Assembly: GCF_001592745.1 (NCBI RefSeq) | Contig: NZ_LUKD01000007.1 | Span: forward strand, 27,567 to 91,566 | Source of the DNA: Bdellovibrio bacteriovorus | GTDB taxonomy: Bacteria; Bdellovibrionota; Bdellovibrionia; Bdellovibrionales; Bdellovibrionaceae | Length of the DNA: 64,000 bases | Direction of reading: 5' to 3' | Part shown: positions 34,161 to 43,342 of the stretch, piece after piece | Position numbering within the stretch: the first letter of the stretch is position 1 | Layout of the letters: each line of letters begins with the position of its first letter | Notes under the pieces: generated by a model | What the model saw: only the letters and a program-made list of their open reading frames with translations | Database searches by the model: none | Told to the model about the DNA's origin: nothing | Made by a program: the position numbers and the translations under genes

Positions 34161-37100
34161 GATCACACTTGTAAAAGCCCTCTTAGGACTTTCACTATCG
34201 ACTGTCTTAGCTGCGTGTAACTTACCCGCTCCCAAAGACAAAGAGATGGACAGCTCAACGGCGGCCACTTTCACGGCTCAAGCCATGGCGGATAAATCCA
34301 AGGCTCTTGAAGTGCGTGTTTCCGGAGACTTTGCTTTACCTTCTTCTAAAGTTTTCAATCTTCAAGCTTGCGTGAAAGATGTGGCTTACGACAAAGCGAT
34401 CGCGGGACATGATTTCCTCATTGAAGACAACAATGTCAAAGTGACTAGTGATAAAGCCGGCTGCTTGACTTGGGCCGAAAAAATCAATTTTAACTTCTTG
34501 GGAGAATCTCAATACATTCGCATCGAAAGAAGAATCAAAGGTTTGGGTCTTCATAAAGGGATTCAAAAAGTCGCTTTCGCTATCAATCCTTGGTCACACG
34601 GCGAAAACTTAGCACCGGTTTTAAACCCGGATGACGGTGCAAATATTCCGGCCCTTGTGAATGGCGCCGAAGAATCCAAACAAGCTCTTAAAGGATTTTC
34701 TGCAGACAATAAAATGACGTCTCGCCCATTGTGGGTGGAAGACGGTCGCTTATTCGTAACAGAACAAAAATTAACTACAGCTGGCGTTGAACTTTTAGTG
34801 GAAATGCGCCCAACTCCATCCCTTCAATTGACAAAAATGAATGGCGAGATGGTGCTATATCCCTTGAAAGCTGGTTCATTCAAAGCCCGTCTTAAAATCA
34901 TCCACATCTATCAGCAAGGTGGAAAGGAAGTTCGCCGTCTTTTGAGCGAATCCCCGATGATGGATGTTAAGATGGAAAACGCAAGTTTGGGCATTAAGTC
35001 CGTGATGTCTTTACCGGCAATCCCAACTCGCGGCCAATTGATGTTGGGCCTAGAGCTAGAGCCTGTGCAAGCCCCTCAAGGTTTGACAAGCTTTGACGGT
35101 ATCTACCTTTTGGGTGAATACGACCAAATCAAGGGCGCGTCTTTCCTTCGCTTAAACACGGTGGTTGCACAAACAAAAGACTTTAAAATCGCAAACTATA
35201 TCAATTCGACAATTGCGGATGTTGCAAGAAAGTCCCCGGTGAATTCTACAACGACAAGCGAATCTAAAGCTTCTGAGTCACCAGGCACGACATCGACTTC
35301 TTCTGATGATGAAACCACCTCTTCTTCAGAAATCGTTTTTGATTCGGATGCTTATCAAAAACCGAAAATTGAAGTTTCTCAGTTAGAATTCCGCTTCGTT
35401 CGCGTGGGACAAGAAAAAACGGCGACACGCGAAGTGTTTTATACAGTGAAAGCTTGTGTGCGCAACGGTTTGGACCAAAAGAATGCGCGCGCCCACTCCT
35501 TCAAAGTCACGAAGTATCGTCAATCCGAATCTGAGCCTGCAACAACAGTGACGGTGAAAACAGATAATAATTCATGCATCAACTGGGACGAAAGCATCAC
35601 GTTTAAATATTTCGATTGCCAACGCTATCTTAAGGGTTTTGTGCAAATTGAAAATGCCGATTTGGGAATGAAAGAAAAGCTTGAAATCATCGTCAACCCT
35701 TGGGAATCGATGGGAGTTCTAGCTCGCGATATGCGCTATGTGGATCGCAGTGAAAAGCTGGTTTTAAGCTGTACACAAGAAAGCCGTCCACGGACCCAGG
35801 TGTTGGTCGAAGGTTTCAGCTACAACACACTTTCCTACAACTATGGCATTGATTCTTTATTGAACCTGACAGTCACGAAAAAGATCCAAGTTAAAATGGA
35901 GCCGCGTCTTTTGGTTTATTCAAGCCTTGCTAACGGTCGTGGCGAGTCCGAACGTCTTCGTGACGGCATCTATCTTTTGAAAATGGCCGTCGTGCAAAAC
36001 CGCGACTATGATTCGAACAACTCTTATGTCACAGCGGCACAAAAGCTTGTGACGGTGATGAGTGGTCAAATCAACACAGAAATGACTTTCCAGACTCAAG
36101 ATCTAAAGGCTTTAGGCAACCGCAACAACATGCTTGTGGAAATCTATCCTGTTGATGAACAAAAAATCGTTCTTGAAGGCAGCACTCTGCGCTTGAAAGA
36201 TGACAAGACGACGTTGGATTCAGCTATTGATACAACGACAGGCCTTGAAACACCGACATTCATTGGTCCAGTGACTCTGAATATTGATGAGGCTTCTCGT
36301 CCATTGCGCACAATGGAGCCTTCTTCAGTGAACGCCTACTTGCTGAATGGTCAAGGCGACAATGCGGGTAATGGAAAATTCATCATCAACAAAATCGTGG
36401 CTGAAGGACAAAAAGTCGCCGCAGAAAAACGTCAAAGAATCCAAGCGCGCGCCGATAAAACTCAGTTTGCTAAGGAAAACAACCTTGAAATCATCAACGT
36501 GAAAAACGCTGATGAAAAAGCGCCTTTGGTAAAAGCCCTTGTCGGTTCAACTAAACTGGTTGAGCGCCTCATTGTGACGAAAGCCGACCTTCAAGAGATC
36601 ATCGAAAAAGGAACGATTTCTCCAGCGACGGCACAAAAGCTTTGTGCCTTCTGGTCGAGCGACTTTTTTAGAACTATGCAGGCGGATAAAGGCGGCGTGA
36701 TTTATGAAAACTCACGCATGGCATTCGGTATGGATTGCTACAATGCAGTTCGCAAAGATCCGAAACGTTTCTTCCAAACTGAAAAACACATCCTGGTCAA
36801 AGAAGTCGGTGGATCTCAATTCCAAAAAGGTTTCAATCAAGGTTTGACGGTGGGTACAAGCTTCTCGCTTTCGACTTCACACTCAAATTCAAAGAGCCGC
36901 TCGACAAGCATCACATCTAAAGTGGGTCTTTCCAAGAAATTCTTGGATTTATTCTCTGTCGGTGTGGATTTGAACTACACGCTTTCTTGGTCGGTGTCGG
37001 ATTCAAATAACGCGAGCAACTCGATCAGCGTGAACACATCTACTTCCATGACAGTTCAACACAACGTCTTCAAAGTACGCGTGAACAAACACGAGCAATG

Positions 37101-37542
37101 CGCGATTGTGCGCTTGAACCCGACGTTGTTCATGAAAGATCCCAACGCAGGTTGGTTCACCGGCCGCCGCGACTATCTTTCATTCTTGAACGCGCGTATG
37201 TCGGAAGAAGAAATGGCAACTGCGGCGACACGTGGTCTGATGGTGTGTGACGGCGAAATTCGTCAGAATGCCATCGACATCACAGAAAATTACTACTTAA
37301 TCGCTCAAGAGTCGAACAGCTCGCAAATGCAAGACAATGGCGATGCTCGCAACAGAAACTTCTTCATCGCTCTTCGCTCTAAAAACGACTACAACCGTTT
37401 TGTCTTGGCGATGAAAGGCGACGCGAAAATGCCAACGACGGCGACAAAAGAAGAAGATCCGGCAGTGCAAGCGGCCCGCAATATGGAGCAATTATTCCAA
37501 ATGTCGGGCCCTGCTTATCCAGGAACTTTCTTAGCAAACTAA
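34147..37542 (+). CDS. Giant lipoprotein with duplicated beta domain and a pore-former-like Ser/Thr-rich region
   Basis: 1131 residues; lipobox LAAC (Cys24). A domain is present twice (about 62-150 and 435-520), each with ACV..., a Cys-x-x-W pair (CLTWAEKINF / CINWDESITF), a central LG and a closing NPW; a Ser/Thr linker (360-395) separates them. Residues about 895-980 alternate Ser/Thr with hydrophobics (TVGTSFSLSTSHSNS ... SVSDSNNASNSISVN), like the membrane-inserting hairpins of aerolysin-type beta-pore formers. Surface location is likely and a pore-forming or adhesive role possible, but unproven. Overlaps the barrel gene by 14 bp. GGAG precedes the ATG. Confidence 0.7.
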   Translation: MQTSKITLVKALLGLSLSTVLAACNLPAPKDKEMDSSTAATFTAQAMADKSKALEVRVSGDFALPSSKVFNLQACVKDVAYDKAIAGHDFLIEDNNVKVTSDKAGCLTWAEKINFNFLGESQYIRIERRIKGLGLHKGIQKVAFAINPWSHGENLAPVLNPDDGANIPALVNGAEESKQALKGFSADNKMTSRPLWVEDGRLFVTEQKLTTAGVELLVEMRPTPSLQLTKMNGEMVLYPLKAGSFKARLKIIHIYQQGGKEVRRLLSESPMMDVKMENASLGIKSVMSLPAIPTRGQLMLGLELEPVQAPQGLTSFDGIYLLGEYDQIKGASFLRLNTVVAQTKDFKIANYINSTIADVARKSPVNSTTTSESKASESPGTTSTSSDDETTSSSEIVFDSDAYQKPKIEVSQLEFRFVRVGQEKTATREVFYTVKACVRNGLDQKNARAHSFKVTKYRQSESEPATTVTVKTDNNSCINWDESITFKYFDCQRYLKGFVQIENADLGMKEKLEIIVNPWESMGVLARDMRYVDRSEKLVLSCTQESRPRTQVLVEGFSYNTLSYNYGIDSLLNLTVTKKIQVKMEPRLLVYSSLANGRGESERLRDGIYLLKMAVVQNRDYDSNNSYVTAAQKLVTVMSGQINTEMTFQTQDLKALGNRNNMLVEIYPVDEQKIVLEGSTLRLKDDKTTLDSAIDTTTGLETPTFIGPVTLNIDEASRPLRTMEPSSVNAYLLNGQGDNAGNGKFIINKIVAEGQKVAAEKRQRIQARADKTQFAKENNLEIINVKNADEKAPLVKALVGSTKLVERLIVTKADLQEIIEKGTISPATAQKLCAFWSSDFFRTMQADKGGVIYENSRMAFGMDCYNAVRKDPKRFFQTEKHILVKEVGGSQFQKGFNQGLTVGTSFSLSTSHSNSKSRSTSITSKVGLSKKFLDLFSVGVDLNYTLSWSVSDSNNASNSISVNTSTSMTVQHNVFKVRVNKHEQCAIVRLNPTLFMKDPNAGWFTGRRDYLSFLNARMSEEEMATAATRGLMVCDGEIRQNAIDITENYYLIAQESNSSQMQDNGDARNRNFFIALRSKNDYNRFVLAMKGDAKMPTTATKEEDPAVQAARNMEQLFQMSGPAYPGTFLAN

Positions 37543-38279
37543 AGTGTTGTGAAGTGCTTTTCTAAAAATTCGAGGCTGCGGATGCCGAACCACGAGTAAG
37601 ACTCCCCGTTCACCACAGCCCCTTCAATGCCGAGCTCTTTGAGTTCGGCTATTTTTTTATGAAATGGAAAAGGCTCAGAGGAAAATAGAAAAAACGCATC
37701 TTTCATCTCTTCTTCATCAATGACGGGATATTTTTCCCCTTCAGGGAACTCAACCAACGTTGCTCCCAGTTTTTCCAAGACTGAACCAATATAGGTTTCA
37801 CGAGTCACGCCCATCCAGGGCTTTTTCCAGATCATGTACATGACCTTGTCATAAGAACGCGATGGTGGTTTTACCCACTCTAAAAAATCAGGAATCTTTT
37901 GGAAGTCCCATTGGCGGGCGGGAGCTTCGACAATGTCCAAGCACTTTACCGACCACTCCATTAAGGCGGCATTTTCAAAATGCTCACCGAGTCTTGAAAG
38001 TTCACTTTGCAAACTTGAAAGAGAGGAAACATGAGTCGCTAAATAAGGAACCGGGCACTCTTCGGCCATCTCCAAAGGATTTTCCTCTTGATCTAAAAGA
38101 ACAAGATCGGGCTTTAAATCCATCACCAAATCCCAGGACACTTCTTTGGTGCCACCGACAATGGGAATATTCGTGATCATCTTTGGTGGATGAATACAAA
38201 AACGCGTGCGTCCAACGACGTTGACGCCTGCTCTTAATAATGTCTCCGTCCATGACGGAACCATGCTCACCACTCGCAT
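37539..38279 (-). CDS. Cytoplasmic BtuF/TroA-like helical-backbone binding protein
   Basis: 246 residues with the type III substrate-binding protein fold used by vitamin B12 and siderophore receptors: MRVVSMVPSWTETL at the N-terminus, GGTKEVSWDLVMDLKPDLVLLD and the late segment WMGVTRETYIGSVLEKLGATLV. It lacks a signal peptide, so it should stay in the cytoplasm, unlike BtuF. Ligand unknown; cobamide salvage or a sensing role are possible. The stop is shared with the convergent lipoprotein gene in CTAA. Confidence 0.78.
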   Translation of the reverse strand: MRVVSMVPSWTETLLRAGVNVVGRTRFCIHPPKMITNIPIVGGTKEVSWDLVMDLKPDLVLLDQEENPLEMAEECPVPYLATHVSSLSSLQSELSRLGEHFENAALMEWSVKCLDIVEAPARQWDFQKIPDFLEWVKPPSRSYDKVMYMIWKKPWMGVTRETYIGSVLEKLGATLVEFPEGEKYPVIDEEEMKDAFFLFSSEPFPFHKKIAELKELGIEGAVVNGESYSWFGIRSLEFLEKHFTTL

Positions 38280-38384
38280 TAAAACCTCTCTAGACAGATT
38301 ACCCGCCGAGCCAAATTGAAGTCAAACTTGACCGTCCCATCGGCTCAGCAGACTATAGGCCCTTAACTTTGTGAGGTGTATTTT

Positions 38385-39677
38385 ATGACGCAACTTTTCC
38401 CTCTTCGTGAAAAACCCGCTTTGAGTGCTTACAAAAAAGGCGATGTTCTTGTGCTTTTTGGCGAGCTCTTTTCCCGCGGTTACGCCAATGGTTTGGTCGA
38501 AGAAGCCGAACGTCGTGGAATGACCATCGTCCGTGCCACTGTAGGACGTCGAGAAAAAGACGGCTCTTTGCGCGCTTTGACAGCCGAAGAAACGGCCCTC
38601 ATTCCTCAACCCTTCATCAATGTTCCTTTGGAAGCCGGTTTCGATATGGATGCGGCTGCAAATGGTGTGACTCCTTGTGATCAATTGAAAGATATCAAAC
38701 TGAGTGATTGGGATAAGGCCGAGTTGGACTGGAAAGCCATCGACGAGTCTCAGGCTCATGGCGTGGCTCGCTTTAAGAAAAACACCGAACTTTTCATGAA
38801 AGAGTTAGAAAAGCATGTGCCTGCAGGTGCGAATGTTTTGTTTGCGCACTTGATGGCTGGTGGTGTTCCTCGCACAAAAATCATCATGCCTCTTTTAAAC
38901 CGCGCGTTTAAAGGGACGGGCGACCGTCACATCCCGACACAAGCTTTGCTTGATTCTCAAATCGGTCAATTCTGCCTTAGAAACTTTAACGAAGTGACGG
39001 CAGAAACTTTCCGTCATTTGATCGAGCTTTCGGCACCTCTTCGTAAAAAATGGGAGTCTCAGGGTTCTCATGTTTCTTACACGGCGTATGGCTACCATGG
39101 CACAGAGGTCATGATCGGCAACCAATATCAGTGGCAAACTTACACGTGCTACTTCCAAGGCTGGGCAAAAATGGCTTTGGAAAAACATGCTGAAAATTTC
39201 TTCAAACAAGGTGTGCACTGCTGTGTTTACAACTGCCCAGAGATTTTGACGAACTCAAGCTCGGTCTTCCAAGGTGTTGAAGTATCACTTTATCCTTTGC
39301 TTGCAGCTATCCAAAAAGACGCTGGAGATAAAAAACACGCTGAACAAGTTTTGAGCGATTGCAAAAAACTTTTGAAAGACGATGTGACCTTTGAGCAAAT
39401 CAAGTCGTTTACAGATGACTACTTGAAAAATCCGCTGACTTTAGAATTCACAAACTACGAAAAGTGGCCTCAACACTCTCGCCAAGACCAAATGGAGTAC
39501 ATGTTGAAGAGCTCAGACCATCTTTTCTCATTGCATAAAGATGAGAAAAATTTAATCACGGCGGTTTTGAGCGAAGTTGTCTTTAAATCCTGCGGCTATG
39601 TGATGCTTCATGATTCATGGCAACCAAAAGCGCCTGTAGCTTGGATTGGCCATGATCTTGTAGCACGCTGTATGTAA
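38385..39677 (+). CDS. FabMG-like / uncharacterised conserved protein
   Basis: 430-residue cytoplasmic protein beginning with a Rossmann-like segment VLVLFGELFSRGYANGLVEEAERRGMTIVRATVGRR, followed by INVPLEAGFD and a long aromatic/Cys-rich middle (YQWQTYTCYFQGW, HCCVYNCPEI). Its N-terminus recalls proteins that databases name 'enoyl-ACP reductase FabMG family', but I recall this only from annotation and no catalytic Tyr-Lys signature was located, so the reaction is open. The ATG at 38385 with GAGGTG upstream is preferred over a GTG three codons earlier. The RNase Z-like gene starts two bases after its stop. Confidence 0.6.
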   Translation: MTQLFPLREKPALSAYKKGDVLVLFGELFSRGYANGLVEEAERRGMTIVRATVGRREKDGSLRALTAEETALIPQPFINVPLEAGFDMDAAANGVTPCDQLKDIKLSDWDKAELDWKAIDESQAHGVARFKKNTELFMKELEKHVPAGANVLFAHLMAGGVPRTKIIMPLLNRAFKGTGDRHIPTQALLDSQIGQFCLRNFNEVTAETFRHLIELSAPLRKKWESQGSHVSYTAYGYHGTEVMIGNQYQWQTYTCYFQGWAKMALEKHAENFFKQGVHCCVYNCPEILTNSSSVFQGVEVSLYPLLAAIQKDAGDKKHAEQVLSDCKKLLKDDVTFEQIKSFTDDYLKNPLTLEFTNYEKWPQHSRQDQMEYMLKSSDHLFSLHKDEKNLITAVLSEVVFKSCGYVMLHDSWQPKAPVAWIGHDLVARCM

Positions 39678-39679
39678 TT

Positions 39680-40522
39680 ATGTCGGTACAAGCTGGAGAA
39701 AGCTGGAGCTATTCCAAATTCAAATTTCACGGACTATCGCTGTCGGGCATCCGCACAGCGATAGCTATGCCCGAGCTTTCTTTAAGCTTTGATGTGGCCC
39801 AAGGCTACCCTTACCTTTTAAACTTAAAGCAGTACTTTATCACTCACGGCCACCTTGATCACGCGGCGGGAGTTCCCTACATCATCTCGCAAAAAGCCAT
39901 GAACTCCCAAGAACCCGGGAAGTTCTATATGCCGCCATCTTTGGTGGAACCCCTCGATAAAATCATGAAGCTGTGGGAACAAATCGAAGGCCACCAATAT
40001 CGCTACGAATTCATCCCCGTAAAACCCGACGACGAATTTCAAATCAACGGCAACACCTATGTGAAAGTCTTCCCAACCACTCACCGTATTGAGTCTTACG
40101 GTTACACCGTTTTTGAAACCGTCAAAAAACTAAAAAAAGAATACGTGGGCTTAAGCCAGGAAGAAATCATCGAGCTGCGCCGAAAACACATCAACGTCAA
40201 CGAAGTCCATGAAATCCCGATGGTCAGCTTCACCGGCGACACCCAAATCGAGTTCCTAGACTCCAGAGACTGGGTTAAAAAATCAAAAATCCTCTTCTTA
40301 GAGGCCACTTACTTAGACGAAAGAAAAACCATCGACCAAGCCCGCCAATGGGGCCACACCCACATCGACGAAATCATCCCCCGCCTGGACGAAATCGAAA
40401 GCGAACAAATCGTCTTCATCCACGCCTCGAGCCGCTACAGCGACAAAGAAGCCCTACGCCTCATTCGAGAAAAAGTCCCCCAACGCCTCCACAACAGAGT
40501 CGTCCTCTACCCCGGCCGCTAA
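39680..40522 (+). CDS. RNase Z-like metallo-beta-lactamase-fold hydrolase
   Basis: 280 residues with the zinc-binding signature FITHGHLDHAAG (HxHxDH, about residues 53-62), a further His (FPTTHR), a metal-bridging Asp in VSFTGDTQIEFLD and a late WGHTHIDE. This arrangement is typical of the RNase Z/ELAC branch (tRNA 3'-end processing) and related hydrolases. The exosite arm of RNase Z was not identified, so a different substrate is possible. It starts two bases after the FabMG-like gene and ends 90 bp before element B. Confidence 0.78.
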   Translation: MSVQAGESWSYSKFKFHGLSLSGIRTAIAMPELSLSFDVAQGYPYLLNLKQYFITHGHLDHAAGVPYIISQKAMNSQEPGKFYMPPSLVEPLDKIMKLWEQIEGHQYRYEFIPVKPDDEFQINGNTYVKVFPTTHRIESYGYTVFETVKKLKKEYVGLSQEEIIELRRKHINVNEVHEIPMVSFTGDTQIEFLDSRDWVKKSKILFLEATYLDERKTIDQARQWGHTHIDEIIPRLDEIESEQIVFIHASSRYSDKEALRLIREKVPQRLHNRVVLYPGR

Positions 40523-40612
40523 ACACATACACACGACAAACGCGCCCATGCAGCGTAATAAAAAAAACATACATGAATATTTGATTGGAATAAATGACCT
40601 AGCGTTAACTGA

Positions 40613-40759
40613 TTGCTTGGCGGAGCGGATTCGGGAATGAGTCCGAAGTGAAGGGCCTTCAGCGGGCCAGGATGGCCGAACCGGCAAGGCCGGCGCTGAT
40701 GAGCCACGATGGCGTGCCCGAACGAAGCGACTCATTCCCGAATCCGCTCCGCCAAGCAA
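40613..40759. repeat. Structured intergenic element B: 31-bp perfect inverted arms around a three-way-junction core
   Basis: Arms 40613-40643 and 40729-40759 pair perfectly over 31 bp. Core helices are TCAGCG (40659-40664) with CGCTGA (40694-40699), hairpin GGCC/GGCC (40665-40677, loop AGGAT), linker GAA (40678-40680), hairpin CCGGC/GCCGG (40681-40693), then GCC/GGC (40703-40713) and GTGCC. Every helix of the core is also present in element A with different, still complementary bases. It lies between the convergent genes ending at 40522 and 40773. Confidence 0.8.
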
Positions 40760-40772
40760 ACCAAGTTCAAGA

Positions 40773-41486
40773 CTAGAACATGTCGTTTAAACCCATCCAA
40801 ATCTTACGACTCTTAGACTTTTTATTACGCAAATAATCCACCCATTCTTGCGGCGATCTTTTTTGCCAATTTTCCGCCAAATTCGCGGCGAAAATCAAAG
40901 GACTGTAACCTTGACCGATATGATCTTTCGGAGGACGAAGAGCCGTCAACATTTCTGGGCCATAGAAACCTGTTGGCACCAAGCGATCACGCTCACCCAA
41001 TTCACCGATAATCAAAGCGCCCGGAACTTGTCCCAGCACGGTACGACTCAGAGGGCCTGAAGCTTCCGCCGCAGGTGGAACGCCCGCAGATCCGACGATA
41101 ACCAAACCCGCTTGCGATTTTTTACTCAGAAGTTGAACAAGGTCCTTCGTGGAATCATTCACTTTCATGTTGAAATCAAAAAACACGAAACTTGTGCCTT
41201 CTGGCAAAGAGGTGATGCGCTCTTTCAACGCCTCCATGTCCACTTCTCCCGTAGAATCGTAAGGAGTGTAGTTCACCAATTCACAGCTCTTGCAGGGACG
41301 AGATTGTTCTGCAAAGAAAGGCTTAATCTTACTATCAAACTCGGCCGCTTTTTGCTGACCGAAGTAAATCACCGTGGTTTTTCCATTAGGAAGTGCCGCT
41401 TGAGCCCATGTCGCCCCGCAAGACGCTAAGACTAAAAAACTTCCCGCCAAAATTTTTTTAAAATTCCATAGATTGCACGTCGTCAT
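40773..41486 (-). CDS. Exported protein of unknown function
   Basis: 237 residues with signal peptide (SFLVLASCGATWA|Q). A lipoprotein cleavage at ASC is possible as an alternative. The mature protein contains CKSCE (CxxC), an Asp-rich hydrophobic strand FVFFDFNMKVND and a VIVGSAGVPPA loop that recalls alpha/beta hydrolase-like folds, but no family was recognised. The ATG at 41486 at the beginning of the signal peptide is used; the upstream frame to 41546 overlaps the divergent cardiolipin synthase promoter region. Confidence 0.65.
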   Translation of the reverse strand: MTTCNLWNFKKILAGSFLVLASCGATWAQAALPNGKTTVIYFGQQKAAEFDSKIKPFFAEQSRPCKSCELVNYTPYDSTGEVDMEALKERITSLPEGTSFVFFDFNMKVNDSTKDLVQLLSKKSQAGLVIVGSAGVPPAAEASGPLSRTVLGQVPGALIIGELGERDRLVPTGFYGPEMLTALRPPKDHIGQGYSPLIFAANLAENWQKRSPQEWVDYLRNKKSKSRKIWMGLNDMF

Positions 41487-41553
41487 AAAGTCAGTTTGCC
41501 CCCACCCCTGCTTTGCTGTCGACTTTTTTAATAATATATTGAACAATCGACAT

Positions 41554-42696
41554 ATGGAGTCATGGAGTCAGGTTCGCATATTTCATTCGGGCGATGAGTA
41601 CTATCAAAGCCTTCTCGAGGATATTCGTCATGCACAACGAAGTATAACGATCGAATCTTACATCTTTGCTCTGGATAGACTCACAACTCCAATCATTGAG
41701 GAACTCGCCAAAGCACGCGCTCGCGGTTGCAGCGTCAAGATTGTGGTCGACGGTTTTGGCTCGTATTACTATATTCCTCAACTCGATCGTCTGTGTTCTC
41801 AACATGGCATTGAGTTCCGGGTTTTCCATCCCTTCCCCTACCCACTTTTGTGGGCACGAAGTCTGTTTGCGAAGTATTCATTGCATGGAAGTTTTTTGAT
41901 GAAGCACATGAATCGGCGCAATCACCGAAAAATTTCAATTATCGATGAAAAACGCGCCTATCTAGGAAGCTTCAACTTCGTTCAAGATCACTGTGCGAGC
42001 ATTGTGGGGTCTCACGCCTGGCGAGACACGGGGGCTTGGGTCGAAGGCGATGCTATTAAGTATTTGGTTCTAGCTTTTCAAATCAGCTATCTGCGTACTT
42101 ATATCAAAGGACTTATCAACTGGGTCGGTCGCTGGCGCTCTCGCGTAGAGCCTCACGAAAAGATTTTACGCCTGAACACCACGCAACGCACGCGACGACG
42201 TCTGTATCGGGATCTGTTACACCGAATCGCTTCCGCGAATAAGCGACTTTACATTACGACAGCCTATTTCTTACCAAAAAGATCTTTGCTTCGAGCCCTC
42301 CTGAAAGCCGCGCGCCGCGGAGTCGACGTCAAGATTCTGATTCCAGGAAAGTCGGATGTTCCTGTCGTCAAATGGGCCGCCTTTTACATTGTTAAATTTT
42401 TGCTTCAAAAGCGCATCCCCATTTATGAATACCAAAAGACCATCTTGCACGCGAAAACAATGATTCTGGATGACGAAGCCTTTATTGGCTCTTTCAACCT
42501 GAATCACCGCAGTTTGTTGCATGATCTTGAAGTGGAAGTGGTGCTGAACGATGCCGACAGCCTTCAAAACATGACCCAACAGTGGGAAACTGATTTAGCC
42601 AATGCGAAACTTGTGTCTGAAAAGGATCTTGCGGCCCGCTCTTGGCTCGCCCGCATGATCTATAATATCGCCTTCCGCCTGCGTTATTTGCTGTAG
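41554..42696 (+). CDS. cls: Cardiolipin synthase-like phospholipase D family protein
   Basis: 380 residues with two PLD (HxKx4D) motifs: NHRKISIIDEKRAYLGSFN at about residue 123 and LHAKTMILDDEAFIGSFN at about 298, as in ClsA/B that condense phosphatidylglycerol to cardiolipin. No long transmembrane N-terminus is present, making it more like ClsB; the C-terminal basic/hydrophobic segment (ARMIYNIAFRLRYLL) could attach to the membrane. The ATG at 41554 is preferred over an upstream start because MESWSQVRIFHSGDEYY matches the family; the Shine-Dalgarno is weak. Confidence 0.87.
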   Translation: MESWSQVRIFHSGDEYYQSLLEDIRHAQRSITIESYIFALDRLTTPIIEELAKARARGCSVKIVVDGFGSYYYIPQLDRLCSQHGIEFRVFHPFPYPLLWARSLFAKYSLHGSFLMKHMNRRNHRKISIIDEKRAYLGSFNFVQDHCASIVGSHAWRDTGAWVEGDAIKYLVLAFQISYLRTYIKGLINWVGRWRSRVEPHEKILRLNTTQRTRRRLYRDLLHRIASANKRLYITTAYFLPKRSLLRALLKAARRGVDVKILIPGKSDVPVVKWAAFYIVKFLLQKRIPIYEYQKTILHAKTMILDDEAFIGSFNLNHRSLLHDLEVEVVLNDADSLQNMTQQWETDLANAKLVSEKDLAARSWLARMIYNIAFRLRYLL

Positions 42697-42739
42697 TTTT
42701 TATTTTGACCCTGCCCTATGAATTGGCGATCCTATCCGT

Positions 42740-43342
42740 ATGAATTCATACGTCAAAATCGCAATTACCGGTGGACCTTCGGGTGGCAAGACTACATTGA
42801 TTGAAGCTTTGAAAAAAGAGTTGGGACAAAAGTGCGCAGTCGTTCCAGAAGCTGCAAGTATTCTGTATCGCGGTGGCTTTCCTCGCTTTAAGGAAGCTCA
42901 AGGTGTCGTTCATGCGCAAAAAGCGATTTACTACACTCAAAAAGAACTCGAAGAGATGATCTCGACGTTAAGTCAAAAGTCTTTGATCGTTTGCGACCGA
43001 GGATCCTTGGATGCCATTGCTTATTGGCCCGGGCAAGCAGACGAATTCTTCAAACTTGTACAAAGCTCTAAAGAACAAGAGATTGCTCGCTATGACTGGG
43101 TGATTCACTTAGACACGGCTTCCTCTGACTTCTACGACACGACGAATACGATTCGCACGGAAACTTTCCAAGAAGCTTGGGACTTGAATTCAAAAATTAA
43201 GCACGCGTGGGAGGGACATCCTCGTCGCGTGGTGATCACTCACAACGAAGACTTCCTTTCAAAGATGACAACGTCTTTATCTGTGATCAAAGCTATTATG
43301 GCTCATAAGAGTGCTGACGAAATCAAAAAGGAGCTTTTGTAA
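42740..43342 (+). CDS. P-loop ATPase/kinase of the AAA_28 (NadR/thymidylate-kinase-like) type
   Basis: 200 residues with the Walker A motif ITGGPSGGKTTL (about 9-20), a LIVCDRGSLDAIAYWP segment (Walker B-like Asp and the DRG lid region) and DWVIHLDTASSDFY. This matches small P-loop proteins that phosphorylate small molecules. The precise substrate is unknown. The stop overlaps the start of the next gene (TAATG), indicating coupling with the exported protein at 43342. Confidence 0.8.
   Translation: MNSYVKIAITGGPSGGKTTLIEALKKELGQKCAVVPEAASILYRGGFPRFKEAQGVVHAQKAIYYTQKELEEMISTLSQKSLIVCDRGSLDAIAYWPGQADEFFKLVQSSKEQEIARYDWVIHLDTASSDFYDTTNTIRTETFQEAWDLNSKIKHAWEGHPRRVVITHNEDFLSKMTTSLSVIKAIMAHKSADEIKKELL

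Noticed and set aside
40695-40722. Hammerhead-ribozyme-like CTGATGAG...CGAA in element B
   Set aside because: After the GCC/GGC hairpin the required GAAA is not in place, and element A has CTGAGCC instead of CTGATGA, so the core is not conserved.
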